Notes: a model not told the origin generated them from the sequence alone. 64,000 nucleotides of DNA from JBGQOG01 sp052113705 (GCF_052113705.1 NZ_JBGQOG010000001.1:1-64000); one strand, 5' to 3'; shown: positions 1 to 9,229, numbered from the stretch's first letter. Numbers and translations: made by a program.

Positions 1-77
<77 letters not shown>

Positions 78-140
78 ACGGCCCGCCATCCCGCGCCCGG
101 CACCGGCAGCCCGGGACAAAACCCGCACCGAACCCCCGCC

Positions 141-1235
141 TCACGCCGCCAGATCGTGCCGCAGAATCGCCATCTCCGACCCTTTCAGCGCCCGCCGCAC
201 CGTCGCGCCATAGAGCGCGGGCGCGGCCGCGACCCCCGGCAGGACCGTCTCCAGCGCCGCGCGCTGATCCGCCGGCATCAGGTCGAGATCGGCGTCGGCG
301 GGGTGAAAACTCTCGCATTCCACGCCATTGGCCCAGAGTATCTGATGCCGCTCGAACATCAGATGCAGATAGGTCACCTCGGGCATCCCGGCCTCAACCC
401 GGACACCGCTGTCATCCAGAAGGTCGCGCGCAGAGGCCAGCACCTCCTCCGCGTTGAAGAGCATCTGCGCCGCCGGGCCGCGCAGCAACAGCCGGTGCTG
501 CGGCGAGACCAAAAGATCCTGCCCCGCCTCCCGCCGCGCCAGATGCAGCGCGCGCGGCGTGCCGCCCTGCCCCAGCGCGCCCGCCCGGATCCGCACCGGG
601 CGCAATTGCGGCATCGCATGCAGACGCGCGCCGGTCATCCGCCGTTGCCCTATCCACAAGATCTCCTGCGGCCCGTCATCGCGGGTCAGCACCCGCATGC
701 CGGGGCGCAAGGTCTCGACCGGACGCGGCCCCTCGGCTGTGTCGATGCAAGTGCCCCGCACAAAGCAGATCACACCCTTGCCGCCGGTATCGCGCGGCCG
801 CAGCCCCAGATCCAGCGTCCGGTCCACCACCCAGAGATCGCAATTCGACGGCGGCACCCGGCCCGCGAACATCACCAGCCGGGCGGCGCTGTCGGGCAGA
901 TCAACCAGCGTCACCACATAGGCGCGCAATCCGTCGGTGACTGTGAAACCCTGCTCGGAAACCATCGGCGGCTCGGCCACCTGCGCCAGCGCGCGGCCAC
1001 TGACCGCAGCCCCCATCAGACGGCGCAATTTGCGGGCGGCGCGGCGGCGCATGTCCTCTTCGCCATCCGGCCCGGTCAGGATCAGGACGTCCGACGGACC
1101 GTCCACGCGCAAGGCTTCGCCAGACCAGCGCCATTGCGACCCAATCGTCAGCATCTCCAACGGCGCTGCCGCGATCCCGTCAACTTCGGATTGCGCCCAA
1201 GAGATGACAAACGTGCCAAGATAGCCCGCCTTCAT
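141..1235 (-). CDS. Hint-domain protein
   Basis: 364 residues from the ATG at 1235, which has AGGAAG about eight bases upstream; an in-frame ATG at 1283 has no ribosome binding site. The middle of the protein begins a Hint (hedgehog/intein-like) module with CFVRGTCIDTAEGPRPVETL, the usual Cys followed by the 'T..G..PVE.L..G..V.T.D' pattern. It ends in the HQILWANG...ESF motif typical of the Rhodobacterales Hint_2 family. The N-terminal ~170 residues carry no signal peptide or domain I recognise. Such proteins are common in Rhodobacterales, often several per genome and often beside RTX-like exported proteins; their job is unknown. Autoprocessing at the Cys is possible but inferred only. Confidence 0.75.
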   Translation of the reverse strand: MKAGYLGTFVISWAQSEVDGIAAAPLEMLTIGSQWRWSGEALRVDGPSDVLILTGPDGEEDMRRRAARKLRRLMGAAVSGRALAQVAEPPMVSEQGFTVTDGLRAYVVTLVDLPDSAARLVMFAGRVPPSNCDLWVVDRTLDLGLRPRDTGGKGVICFVRGTCIDTAEGPRPVETLRPGMRVLTRDDGPQEILWIGQRRMTGARLHAMPQLRPVRIRAGALGQGGTPRALHLARREAGQDLLVSPQHRLLLRGPAAQMLFNAEEVLASARDLLDDSGVRVEAGMPEVTYLHLMFERHQILWANGVECESFHPADADLDLMPADQRAALETVLPGVAAAPALYGATVRRALKGSEMAILRHDLAA

Positions 1236-1402
1236 CCGTATGCTTCCTGCCCATAGCCCCCCATTTTCGGGGGATTGCCTCATCGGCCTGTGATCGGCCG
1301 TTGCGCGAATCGTACCATGTGATTCGCGGTCTTGCCAACTGTTCCGTCAGAAAACGGACCCCAAGTGGCGAAAAAGATTGGGCAATTTATCAATCTGACA
1401 GC

Positions 1403-1425
1403 AAAAGGGGCGCCCGTGGCGCCCC
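1403..1425 (-). terminator. Rho-independent terminator after lpxR-like gene
   Basis: An 8-bp perfect stem (GGGGCGCC/GGCGCCCC, 1407-1414 with 1418-1425) is followed on the minus strand by TTTT. It lies 26 bases past the stop of the lipid A deacylase gene and closes that transcript before the Hint gene. Confidence 0.75.
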
Positions 1426-1450
1426 CTGCAACCCCAGGCTGCGTCGCGGT

Positions 1451-2386
1451 TCAGAAGTTCACGCGCAACCGAAGCGAGCCAACCACCTGATCCTCGGGCT
1501 GTTCCTTGAACTCTTTCGAGAGCCAGGTGACCCCGTAAAACAGCCCCACATTCGTGCCGCGCATCTCGACGCCCGCCCGCAGACGGCTGCGGTGGTTTTC
1601 CATCGTCACCCCGGCGCTGCCCGGCAACCAGGCGCTTTCCGAGACATAGGCCATGTCGCCGCCCAGGGTGAAGGCCACCCCCGGCTGCGAATTGCCCGAG
1701 ATGCCGACATAGCGCTGCCCGGTCACCTCATCGCGCAGCCAGAGCGCGCCGCGTTCGCGCGCCCCGAAGCTGATGTCAAAACCGGCCCGCACCAGGGTCT
1801 CATCCCCCGCGCGACCCTCGATGAACGGGCGCAGCTGCGCGCCGCCCAGCTCATAGCTGTGCGCCATTTCGCCGGTCACCACCGGATAGAGATGGTTGTC
1901 GAGCTGATCGTCGAGCACATTCGGCTTGCTCGCGCCCAACAGGTTGTGCAGCGTTGATTGCAGCCGCCCGATGCCGGTGCCCGGCCCCACGGCGGTCAGG
2001 CCGAGGCCGCCGCTCGTCTCGATCTGGCCCATCTGGTAGTGGGTTTGCGCCAGAAATTCGAGCAGGCCCGCATAGGGGCGATCACCCGGTGCCGGGTTGC
2101 GCAACTTCGACGGCGCGATGATCCGGCCGCCAAAGCGGTATTCCATGATCTCGAACGGATGGTCGGGCAGCGCGCCATCCCATTGCTCGCCGCGCATCAC
2201 GCTGAGGCTGTAGCCGCCGGTCTGCCAACGGTCCTTGTTGTCACCCAGAAAGTCGTTGTCGAACAAGCGGCCGACGCCCAGCGTCACCCGGTCCGAGAAG
2301 TGCAATCCCTCGGCATGCGCAGCAGCGCCCAGCGTTGAAATGCCGCTGATAAGACCCAGAACAAGGGCGAAGGCCTGCGTACGCAT
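1451..2386 (-). CDS. LpxR-family lipid A 3'-O-deacylase
   Basis: 311 residues with a signal peptide (hydrophobic core in residues 5-22, cleavage near AHA-EG). The mature protein fits the outer-membrane LpxR family (DUF2219), which removes the 3'-acyloxyacyl chain of lipid A. Visible family signatures are the early DNDF block (around residue 43), GGYSLS, GDRPYAG (around residue 101) and the GIGRLQSTLHNLLG stretch holding the probable catalytic His. The C-terminus ends in F, as outer-membrane barrels usually do. It sits downstream of phoB but is separated from it by a terminator and about 190 bases, so it is probably its own transcript. The family call is fairly secure; activity on this organism's lipid A is not shown. 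Confidence 0.8.
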   Translation of the reverse strand: MRTQAFALVLGLISGISTLGAAAHAEGLHFSDRVTLGVGRLFDNDFLGDNKDRWQTGGYSLSVMRGEQWDGALPDHPFEIMEYRFGGRIIAPSKLRNPAPGDRPYAGLLEFLAQTHYQMGQIETSGGLGLTAVGPGTGIGRLQSTLHNLLGASKPNVLDDQLDNHLYPVVTGEMAHSYELGGAQLRPFIEGRAGDETLVRAGFDISFGARERGALWLRDEVTGQRYVGISGNSQPGVAFTLGGDMAYVSESAWLPGSAGVTMENHRSRLRAGVEMRGTNVGLFYGVTWLSKEFKEQPEDQVVGSLRLRVNF

Positions 2387-2579
2387 CGGGTATCCATTCT
2401 GTTCGATTTTCTGGTTAATGAGCTACCGCACGCCTCGCGAAAGCACTAGTGCAGGCGCGCAACAGATGCGCCGCGATGAGACGAAGGCAATCGCAAAATG
2501 GCCATATTTTCGCCCTGATTCCGGGGCTTTCGCCGCTGTCGCCCCGCAAAAATGCACACTGCTCAGGGAATTTGCAGAT

Positions 2580-2602
2580 AAAAAAGGCGCCCGTCGGGCG
2601 CC
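2580..2602 (-). terminator. Rho-independent terminator of the pst-pho operon
   Basis: GGCGCCC/GGGCGCC stem (2586-2592 with 2596-2602) followed on the minus strand by a run of five T, about 34 bases after the phoB stop codon. It separates the phosphate operon from the lpxR-like gene. Confidence 0.8.
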
Positions 2603-2635
2603 TTGGTCGGGGCTTGAGCGCTGCGGCACCACCGC

Positions 2636-3328
2636 TCAGTCGAGCGAATAGCCAACGCCGCGCACCGTGCGGATCGGGTCCTCACCGCCATTGACCATCA
2701 GCGCCTTGCGCAGGCGGCCGATATGCACGTCAATCGTGCGGGTTTCGATATAGATCTCGCGGCCCCAGACGCGGTCCAGCAGCTGCTCGCGCGTCCAGAC
2801 CCGGCCCGGCTTTTCGATCAGCGTCGACAGCAGACGGAACTCGGTCGGCCCGAGCGTCACCTTTTCGCCGCCACGCCAGACCCGGTATTCGGTGGCATCA
2901 ACGAGGATATCGCCGAAGGTCAGCCGCTCGCCCACCGTTGCCGGACGAGTGCGGCGCAGCTGGGTGCGCAGCCGCGCCATCAGCTCAACCACCGAATAGG
3001 GTTTGACCACATAATCATCGGCCCCGGTCTCAAGGCCCCGGACACGGTCGGTCTCTTCCGACCGCGCCGAGAGCATGATGATCGGGATCGACCGGGTCTC
3101 GGGATTGGCCTTGACCTGACGGCAGACCTCGATGCCCGAGACATTGGGCAGCATCCAGTCGAGCACGATCAGATCCGGGTTTTCCTCGGCCACGAGCAGC
3201 AGCGCCTCATCCCCGTTTTCGGCCATGACCACCTTGAACCCTTCGGATTCAAGGTTGTAGCGCAGAACTTCCCGCTGGGCGGATTCGTCCTCCACCACCA
3301 GAACGCAGGGGGCCTGATTTGCCGCCAT
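2636..3328 (-). CDS. phoB: Phosphate regulon response regulator PhoB
   Basis: 230 residues, full length for PhoB. The N-terminal receiver has the acidic pair E13/D14, phospho-acceptor D57 in LIVLDWMLP, and the switch Ser and Lys in MLSARS and VVKPYS. The C-terminal winged helix (about 130-230) carries the recognition region TIDVHIGRLRKAL and ends RTVRGVGYSLD. It is the last gene of the pst operon, four bases after phoU, and is expected to bind the Pho box upstream of pstS. No sensor kinase PhoR is next to it. Confidence 0.95.
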   Translation of the reverse strand: MAANQAPCVLVVEDESAQREVLRYNLESEGFKVVMAENGDEALLLVAEENPDLIVLDWMLPNVSGIEVCRQVKANPETRSIPIIMLSARSEETDRVRGLETGADDYVVKPYSVVELMARLRTQLRRTRPATVGERLTFGDILVDATEYRVWRGGEKVTLGPTEFRLLSTLIEKPGRVWTREQLLDRVWGREIYIETRTIDVHIGRLRKALMVNGGEDPIRTVRGVGYSLD

Positions 3329-3332
3329 CTTC

Positions 3333-4055
3333 TCAGTCCTCGCCTTCGTTCAGATCGGCCCGCGGCACGGAATTGGCCTTGGGGCGCGGGTCCTCCGGCG
3401 CTTCGCCGGTCACCAGATAGATCACCTGTTCCGCGATCGAGGTGGCATGGTCGCCCATCCGCTCGATGTTTTTCGCGATGAAATGCAGATGCATACAGGC
3501 GGTGATGTTGCGCGGATCTTCCAGCATATAGGTCAGGAATTCGCGGAAGAGCGCGTTGTACATCTGGTCGACTTCAACGTCGCGGGCGCGCACATCGGCC
3601 GCCAGCGCCGCGTCGCGCTGAATGTAGCTGTCGAGCGCGTCCTTCAGCATCCCCTGCACCGCATGCGCCATGCGGCGGATCGCGCCACCGGAGCCGGCGA
3701 TGTCGGGCATATGCACCAGCACATGGCTGCGCTTGGCGATGTTCTTGGCGTAATCGCCCACCCGCTCAAGGCTGGCGGCGACCTTCATCACCGAAAGGGC
3801 GACGCGCAGGTCTTTTGCCGCCGGGGCGCGCAAAGCGATCAGGCGCGCGGCCTCTTCGTTGACCAGGATTTCCAGCGCATCAATCGCCTTGTCGCGGCCG
3901 CGCACCGCTTCGGCCAGTTCCTCGTCGCGGGTTTCCAGCGCCAGCGCGGCATCCAGAATGGCTGCCTCGACCAGGCCGCCCATTTTCATGACCTGCGCCT
4001 GAACCGCTTCGAGATCGCGGTCAAAGGCGGATGCGATATGTTGATCAGAGCTCAT
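3333..4055 (-). CDS. phoU: Phosphate transport regulator PhoU
   Basis: 240 residues with the PhoU two-repeat helical architecture. Each half has the metal-binding E/DxxxD pattern, for example RVGDYAKNIAK and RMGDHATSIAEQ. PhoU links the PstSCAB transporter to PhoR/PhoB signalling and keeps the regulon off when phosphate is plentiful. It lies between pstB (14-base gap) and phoB (4-base gap), the standard order. The residues after about 220 are an acidic, poorly conserved tail. Confidence 0.95.
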   Translation of the reverse strand: MSSDQHIASAFDRDLEAVQAQVMKMGGLVEAAILDAALALETRDEELAEAVRGRDKAIDALEILVNEEAARLIALRAPAAKDLRVALSVMKVAASLERVGDYAKNIAKRSHVLVHMPDIAGSGGAIRRMAHAVQGMLKDALDSYIQRDAALAADVRARDVEVDQMYNALFREFLTYMLEDPRNITACMHLHFIAKNIERMGDHATSIAEQVIYLVTGEAPEDPRPKANSVPRADLNEGED

Positions 4056-4069
4056 GTTCTGTCCTCGCC

Positions 4070-4867
4070 TCAGCCGATCCGGCCGGTGATGTAGCTTTCG
4101 GTGCGCGGGTCGCGCGGATTGGTGAAGATCTGCCCCGTCTCGCCATATTCCACCAGATTACCAAGGTGGAAGAAGGCGGTGCGCTGGCTGACCCGGGCTG
4201 CCTGCTGCATCGAATGGGTGACGATCACCACCGAGAAATTCGAGCGCAGCTCGTCGATCAGCTCTTCCACCTGCGCGGTGGCGATCGGGTCAAGGGCCGA
4301 GCAGGGTTCGTCCATCAGGAGCACTTCCGGGCTGGTCGCCACGGCGCGCGCGATGCACAGACGCTGTTGCTGGCCACCCGAGAGGCCGGTGCCGGGCTTG
4401 TCCAGCCGGTCCTTGACCTCACCCCAGAGGGCGGCGCGGCGCAGAGCGGATTCCACCACCTCGTCCAGCTCGGCCTTGTTCCGGGTCAGGCCGTGGATTT
4501 TCGGGCCATAGGCCACATTGTCATAGATGGATTTCGGAAAGGGGTTCGGTTTCTGGAACACCATGCCGACCTTGGCGCGCAGCTGCACCGGGTCGACGCG
4601 TTTGTCATAGATGTCCTCGCCGTCCAGCATGATCTTCCCCTCGACGCGGCAGGCGTCAATGGTGTCGTTCATCCGGTTCAGCGTGCGCAGAAAGGTGGAT
4701 TTGCCGCAACCCGACGGGCCGATAAAGGCGGTGACCGTCTTGTCGAGAATGTCGACATCCACGTCCTTGATCGCATGGGTGGGCCCGTAATAGACCTGCA
4801 CGCCACGGGCGGAGATCTTGTTTTCCTGAGTATCCACGGTTCTCTCCAGCAGTCGCATATCGTTCAT
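4070..4867 (-). CDS. pstB: Phosphate ABC transporter ATPase PstB
   Basis: 265 residues. Walker A GPSGCGKST at about residues 50-58, signature LSGGQQQRLCIARA and Walker B VLLMDEPCSALDP are all intact. The phosphate-specific stretches RTLNRMNDTI and MVFQKPNPFPKSIYDN are typical of PstB. It powers phosphate import through PstA/PstC. It is followed by phoU after 14 bases and preceded by pstA after 21 bases, so the genes are co-transcribed. Confidence 0.96.
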   Translation of the reverse strand: MNDMRLLERTVDTQENKISARGVQVYYGPTHAIKDVDVDILDKTVTAFIGPSGCGKSTFLRTLNRMNDTIDACRVEGKIMLDGEDIYDKRVDPVQLRAKVGMVFQKPNPFPKSIYDNVAYGPKIHGLTRNKAELDEVVESALRRAALWGEVKDRLDKPGTGLSGGQQQRLCIARAVATSPEVLLMDEPCSALDPIATAQVEELIDELRSNFSVVIVTHSMQQAARVSQRTAFFHLGNLVEYGETGQIFTNPRDPRTESYITGRIG

Positions 4868-4888
4868 TTGTGCACCTGTTTGCGGAAT

Positions 4889-6247
4889 TTACCAACGACG
4901 CTCGAACCGGCGGCGCAGAATGATGGCGACAGTGTTCATCGCCAGAAGAAAGACGAGAAGCACGATGATGGCCCCCGAGGCGCGTTCGACAAAGGCCGGA
5001 TCGGCGCGTTGGGTCCAGTTGTAGATCTGCACCGGCAGCGCCGAGGCGGGGTCGAAAAAGCCGTCCAGCGGTGCGCCGGGATATTCGCGCACAAAGGCGA
5101 CCATCCCGATCAGCAGCAAGGGTGCGGTCTCGCCCAAAGCCTGCGCCAGCCCGATGATCATGCCCGTCAGGATCCCCGGTGCGGCCAGCGGCAGCACATG
5201 GTGGAACACCGATTGCATCTTCGAGGCACCCACACCCAGAGCCGCATCGCGGATCGAGGGCGGCACCGCTTTCAGCGCGGCACGGGCCGGAATGATGATC
5301 CGCGGCAGCGTCATCAGCGTCAGCACAAGGCCACCGACGATGGGCGCCGATTGCGGCAGACCGGCAAAGTTGATGAAGATCGCAAGGCCAAGGATACCAA
5401 AGACGATGGAGGGCACGGCGGCGAGGTTCGAGATGTTCACCTCGATGATGTCCGTCCAGCGGTTCTTCGGTGCGAATTCCTCAAGATAGATCGAGGTGGC
5501 AACACCGATCGGCAGCGAAAGCAGAAGCACGATGATCATCATATAGGCCGAGCCGATGATCGCCACGCCCAGGCCCGCGGCCTCGGGGCGTTGGTCCGAG
5601 GCATCCGGGTTGGAGATGAAATCGGCGTTGAAATGCGTGGCCAGCAGCCCCGCCGCCCGCAGATCATCCGCCAGTTTCAGCTGCGCGGGCGAGACGTTGG
5701 AGTCCTTCTCGGCACTTTCCATCGACACGCGGCCTTTGAAATAGCCGTCGATCCGGCCATTCACCAGCACGTTGAAGGGGATGGTGGTGCCGACCAGCGC
5801 CGGGTTGGCCAGAACGGTGTTGCGCAGTTGCGCCGCCGCTTCCTGGCTGACCATGCCGTCGATTTCCTTCTTGCTCAGCCCCTCGACCGGGATGTTCTTG
5901 GCCGCCAGCGTGTCATGCAGCGCGGCGTTGATCACCGCGGCATAGCCGATGGTGGTGACCTTTTTCATCACCTCCGGGTCGCGGGCACCGGTCTTGTCCA
6001 GCTTTTCGGCGGGCAGCGCGATTTCCAGATCCAGCGTGGTTTGCTGGAAGGCCGAAGAACCGTTGCCGAAGATCGAGATCAACAGCATCGCCAGCGCCAT
6101 GACGGCAAGGATGACGGCGGTCAGACCATAGGCGCGAAAGCGGCCTTCGGCGGCATTGCGTTTGCGGGTGCGGGCATCCAGCTCAAGGATGGACTTGCCG
6201 CGCGCGGTGGGCGTGGCGGCGGCGGGATTGGCCGTGAAATCGGTCAT
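4889..6247 (-). CDS. pstA: Phosphate ABC transporter permease PstA
   Basis: 452 residues, longer than the roughly 300 of E. coli PstA because of an N-terminal extension (DUF3333-type) between the first membrane helix (residues 42-62) and the core permease. This extension is usual in alphaproteobacteria. The permease half contains the cytoplasmic loop ALGVGASKMQSVFHHVLPLAAPGI that docks on PstB. The start overlaps the pstC stop by four bases. Confidence 0.94.
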   Translation of the reverse strand: MTDFTANPAAATPTARGKSILELDARTRKRNAAEGRFRAYGLTAVILAVMALAMLLISIFGNGSSAFQQTTLDLEIALPAEKLDKTGARDPEVMKKVTTIGYAAVINAALHDTLAAKNIPVEGLSKKEIDGMVSQEAAAQLRNTVLANPALVGTTIPFNVLVNGRIDGYFKGRVSMESAEKDSNVSPAQLKLADDLRAAGLLATHFNADFISNPDASDQRPEAAGLGVAIIGSAYMMIIVLLLSLPIGVATSIYLEEFAPKNRWTDIIEVNISNLAAVPSIVFGILGLAIFINFAGLPQSAPIVGGLVLTLMTLPRIIIPARAALKAVPPSIRDAALGVGASKMQSVFHHVLPLAAPGILTGMIIGLAQALGETAPLLLIGMVAFVREYPGAPLDGFFDPASALPVQIYNWTQRADPAFVERASGAIIVLLVFLLAMNTVAIILRRRFERRW

Positions 6248-7704
6248 TCGTACTGCTCCCGGTATTTGCGCACGATAAACAGCGCGAAGATGTTCAGCCC
6301 GAGGGTGATGGTGAAGAGCGTGAGCCCAAGGGCAAAGGCCACCAGCGTTTCCGGCGCGGCGAAATCGGTGTCGCCGGTCAGCTGGCTGACGATTTTCACG
6401 GTGATCGTGGTCATCGCCTCGAAAGGGTTGACCGAGAGTTTGGCGGCGGCACCCGCCCCCAGAACCACGATCATCGTCTCGCCGATCGCCCGGCTGGCGG
6501 CCAGGAGCACGGCGCCGACAATCCCCGGCAGCGCCGCCGGCAGCACCACCTGACGGATGGTTTCCGATTTGGTGGCGCCGAGGCCCAGCGAGCCATCGCG
6601 CAGGGACTGCGGCACGGCGTTGATGATGTCATCAGAGAGCGAGGAGACGAAGGGGATGATCATGATCCCCATCACCAACCCGGCGGTCATCACGCTCGAC
6701 CCGCTCTGCCCCAGCCCCATCGGTTGCGCAAAGTAATCGCGCAGCATCGGCCCGACGGTGATCAGCGCAAAGAGGCCATAGACAATGGTCGGGATCCCGG
6801 CCAGCACTTCGATCAGCGGTTTCGCAACCGAGCGGAACTTCGGCCCGGCATATTCCGACATGTAGATCGCGGCAAACAGACCGATCGGCACCGCCACCGC
6901 GAGCGAGATCGCCGAGATGTAAAGCGTGCCCCAGAGCAGGGGCAGCATGCCCAGATCCGAATTGCCGTGGAAGTTCGGCGCCCATTTGGTGCCAAAGAAG
7001 AACTCGGTCCAGCTGTATTGCCGGAAGAAATTCGCCGTCTCGAACAGCATCGACAGGATGATGCCGACGGTCGTCGCAATCGCGATCAGCGAGCAGAGGA
7101 TCAGGATCGACTTGATCCCGGTCTCCACCATGTTGCGGGCGCGGAACTCGCCCTGCGTCTTGCGCAGCGACCAGCCAAGGCCGCCCAGCGCCAGCGCCAG
7201 CGCCAGCACCGTCATCACCAGATGCGCGGTGCCCGCCATGCTGCGGTAGCCCTTGGCCGCCGCCAGCACCTCAGGCGCCACATCCGACCCCAGCGCCACA
7301 CCCACCGAGCCGAGCGTGCCGCGCAGATTGGTGGTGGAAGCATCCATCGCGGCCACCTCATCCGCCGAGAGCACACCCTGTGCCACCGCCAGATCCAGCC
7401 CGCCCGCCACCCGGCGCACATCGCTCATCACCAGGCTCAGGTTGGCGCCATCCGCCATCATCGACGCGGGGATCATATGCTCCACCCGGCTTTCGACGAA
7501 AATCGGCTCGGCAATGGCCCAGACAATCATCAGCAAAAGGGCCGGAACCGCGGTGAACATCGCGACGTTCCAGCCGTAAAAGTTCGGCAAAGAGTGCAGT
7601 TTGCGGCTGTCACCGCCAACCGACGCCACGGCACGGCGGCGGCCAAGGCCAAAGCCGAGCACGGCCAGGGCAAGCAAAATAACGATAATCCAGACTACGG
7701 GCAT
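6244..7704 (-). CDS. pstC: Phosphate ABC transporter permease PstC
   Basis: 486 residues, again with a long N-terminal extension holding two extra membrane segments (about 1-20 and 45-65) and a soluble loop before the core permease. The coupling loop LGLGATKSETIRQVVLPAALPGI and the AIGETMIVV segment identify the phosphate permease family. It forms the channel with PstA. It lies 108 bases downstream of pstS, behind two strong hairpins that probably lower its expression relative to the binding protein. Confidence 0.94.
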   Translation of the reverse strand: MPVVWIIVILLALAVLGFGLGRRRAVASVGGDSRKLHSLPNFYGWNVAMFTAVPALLLMIVWAIAEPIFVESRVEHMIPASMMADGANLSLVMSDVRRVAGGLDLAVAQGVLSADEVAAMDASTTNLRGTLGSVGVALGSDVAPEVLAAAKGYRSMAGTAHLVMTVLALALALGGLGWSLRKTQGEFRARNMVETGIKSILILCSLIAIATTVGIILSMLFETANFFRQYSWTEFFFGTKWAPNFHGNSDLGMLPLLWGTLYISAISLAVAVPIGLFAAIYMSEYAGPKFRSVAKPLIEVLAGIPTIVYGLFALITVGPMLRDYFAQPMGLGQSGSSVMTAGLVMGIMIIPFVSSLSDDIINAVPQSLRDGSLGLGATKSETIRQVVLPAALPGIVGAVLLAASRAIGETMIVVLGAGAAAKLSVNPFEAMTTITVKIVSQLTGDTDFAAPETLVAFALGLTLFTITLGLNIFALFIVRKYREQYE

Positions 7705-7744
7705 TGGGGCCTCGGTTCGGGGAGGGTTTGTCGGCGCAAACGAA

Positions 7745-7805
7745 AGGCCCGGAAACCGGGCCTGAGAGGGTGGCGGCGCCCCGCCCGGGGGTGAGGGGCG
7801 CCGCC
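7745..7805 (-). promoter_or_regulatory. Double hairpin between pstS and pstC
   Basis: Two consecutive perfect inverted repeats follow the pstS stop on the minus strand: an 11-bp stem (7772-7782 with 7795-7805), then an 8-bp stem (7745-7752 with 7756-7763). Neither has a long T tail, only TTTCGTTTG after the second. Such structures usually protect the binding-protein mRNA or act as a leaky terminator, giving more PstS than membrane subunits. Confidence 0.65.
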
Positions 7806-7812
7806 GATGCGA

Positions 7813-8847
7813 TTATTTCGACATCACGGTTTCAGCTTCGACCGCCGCCTGAACCGAAGCCAGCTCCGGGTCGGAAACCAGGCCATAGGCCGCCAGCGGG
7901 CCATCCGGGCCAGCCATGTCGTCCGACACGAAGAACTCCGCGTATTCTTTCAGGCCCGGGATCACGCCGATATGCGCTTTCTTGACGTAGAAGTAGAGCG
8001 GGCGCGACACCGGATAGGAACCATCGGCGATGGTTTCGGTCGAGGGAACGATGTCGTTCATCGTCGCCACTTGCAGCTTGTCGGTGTTGTTTTCGTAGAA
8101 GGCGAGGCCGAAGACGCCGATGCCGTTCTTGTTGCTGTCGATGCGGGCCAGGGTCTCGGTGTAGTCGCCATCGATGTCAACCGCGCGGCCGTCGGTGCGC
8201 AGGCTGGTGCAGGATTTCACGGTGGCGTCTTTGTCGCCGCCATTGGCCGCCATGATCGCGTCATAGGCGCCGGTGTCCTTGCAGCCCTGCTCGATCACGT
8301 TGACCTCGAACACTTCGCGGGTGCCGTGCTTGGTGCCCGGAACGAAGGTCTGGATCTCTTGCGCCGGCAGATCGGCGTTCACGTCGTTCCACATGGTGAC
8401 CGCGTTCGGCACCAGTTTGCCGTCGACGACAACCTCGGCGGCCAGCGCCTTGTACCAGTCAGCCGGGGTGAATTTGAAGTGGTTGCCGTTGATGTCCGAG
8501 GCAAAGACGATGCCGTCATAGCCGATGCGGACTTCCATGATATCGGTCACGCCATTGGCGGCGCAGGCTTCGATTTCCGAGTCCTTGATCTTGCGCGAGG
8601 CATTGGCCACGTCGATGGTGTTCTCGTCCACACCTTCGCAGAATTTCTTCAGACCGGCCGAGGAGCCGCCGGATTCCACGACCGGGGTCGGGAAGTCGGT
8701 GTTTTCGCCGAAAGCTTCGGCAACGATGGTCGCATAGGGCAGAACGGTCGAGGAACCGGAGACTTGCACCTGGTCACGGGCGGCGGCGGCGGTGGCGGAC
8801 ACGGCGGCAATCGCCAGCACCGAAACGGTGAATTTCACGGATTTCAT
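7813..8847 (-). CDS. pstS: Periplasmic phosphate-binding protein PstS
   Basis: 344 residues from the ATG at 8847, chosen because GGAG lies eight bases upstream and a signal peptide (residues 1-24, ending AAA-RD) then begins the protein; the frame is open further upstream but has no such support. The mature start QVSGSSTVLPY is the phosphate-binding loop of the PstS family, followed by ESGGSSAGLKKFCEG. It captures periplasmic phosphate for PstCAB. First gene of the operon, under a Pho box. Confidence 0.94.
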   Translation of the reverse strand: MKSVKFTVSVLAIAAVSATAAAARDQVQVSGSSTVLPYATIVAEAFGENTDFPTPVVESGGSSAGLKKFCEGVDENTIDVANASRKIKDSEIEACAANGVTDIMEVRIGYDGIVFASDINGNHFKFTPADWYKALAAEVVVDGKLVPNAVTMWNDVNADLPAQEIQTFVPGTKHGTREVFEVNVIEQGCKDTGAYDAIMAANGGDKDATVKSCTSLRTDGRAVDIDGDYTETLARIDSNKNGIGVFGLAFYENNTDKLQVATMNDIVPSTETIADGSYPVSRPLYFYVKKAHIGVIPGLKEYAEFFVSDDMAGPDGPLAAYGLVSDPELASVQAAVEAETVMSK

Positions 8848-8934
8848 AGGATCACTCCAGAGGGTCTGAACGGGGTCTCTCATTGGACCTGAGCCGCTTC
8901 TAGGGGCCCTATGTAAAATCAATGCGATAGAATT

Positions 8935-8952
8935 GTAACAGCCGCATGACAA
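8935..8952 (-). promoter_or_regulatory. Pho box upstream of pstS
   Basis: On the minus strand the sequence reads TTGTCAT-GCGG-CTGTTAC, two 7-mers close to the PhoB half-site CTGTCAT with the standard 4-base spacer (11-bp period). It lies 88 bases upstream of the pstS start, pointing toward it, followed by an AT-richer stretch suited to a -10 element. Confidence 0.8.
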
Positions 8953-9138
8953 CCCGACATCTCCACTCAACATATTGATATAAATAACAAATTAATCCGA
9001 CATTTCCCGCGCCAGACCAGGCCCGATGGCCAAAACCCCGGAATCACCCCGCCACTTTTGTCACAATGATGAAGACGACTCACCCCGGCGCGCCAGGATC
9101 AGGCGATGCCGCGGCCCCCCAGATGCCGCGGCCTGCGC

Positions 9139-9200
9139 TTTCTTCTTGGCCAAAATACCTCGGGGGAGCCCGCAGGGCGGGGGCAGCGCCCCCCCCTTCT
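9139..9200. repeat. Dispersed GC-rich intergenic repeat, copy 1
   Basis: The element reads AAAATACCTCGGGGGA, then a CCCGCAGGG core, then a GGGGGCAG/CCCCCCC hairpin. A second copy with the same order of parts is at 35324-35380. Both lie just past the 3' end of genes. I recognise this wording as a repeated 3'-flank motif in Rhodobacterales genomes. Confidence 0.6.
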
Positions 9201-9229
9201 CCCCCGCCACCTCCCGCACCAAAGGTCGG

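Larger units (their letters stand above)
8848..9229. other. Intergenic region glgX-pstS
   Basis: 382 bases without a gene. It holds the Pho box and promoter of pstS (8848-8975) and a GC-rich dispersed repeat immediately past the glgX stop (9139-9200). I see no phoR or small gene in it. Confidence 0.6.

Noticed and set aside
1451..3328. lpxR as part of the PhoB-controlled operon
   Set aside because: A T-tailed terminator and about 190 bases separate it from phoB, and I see no Pho box in that gap.
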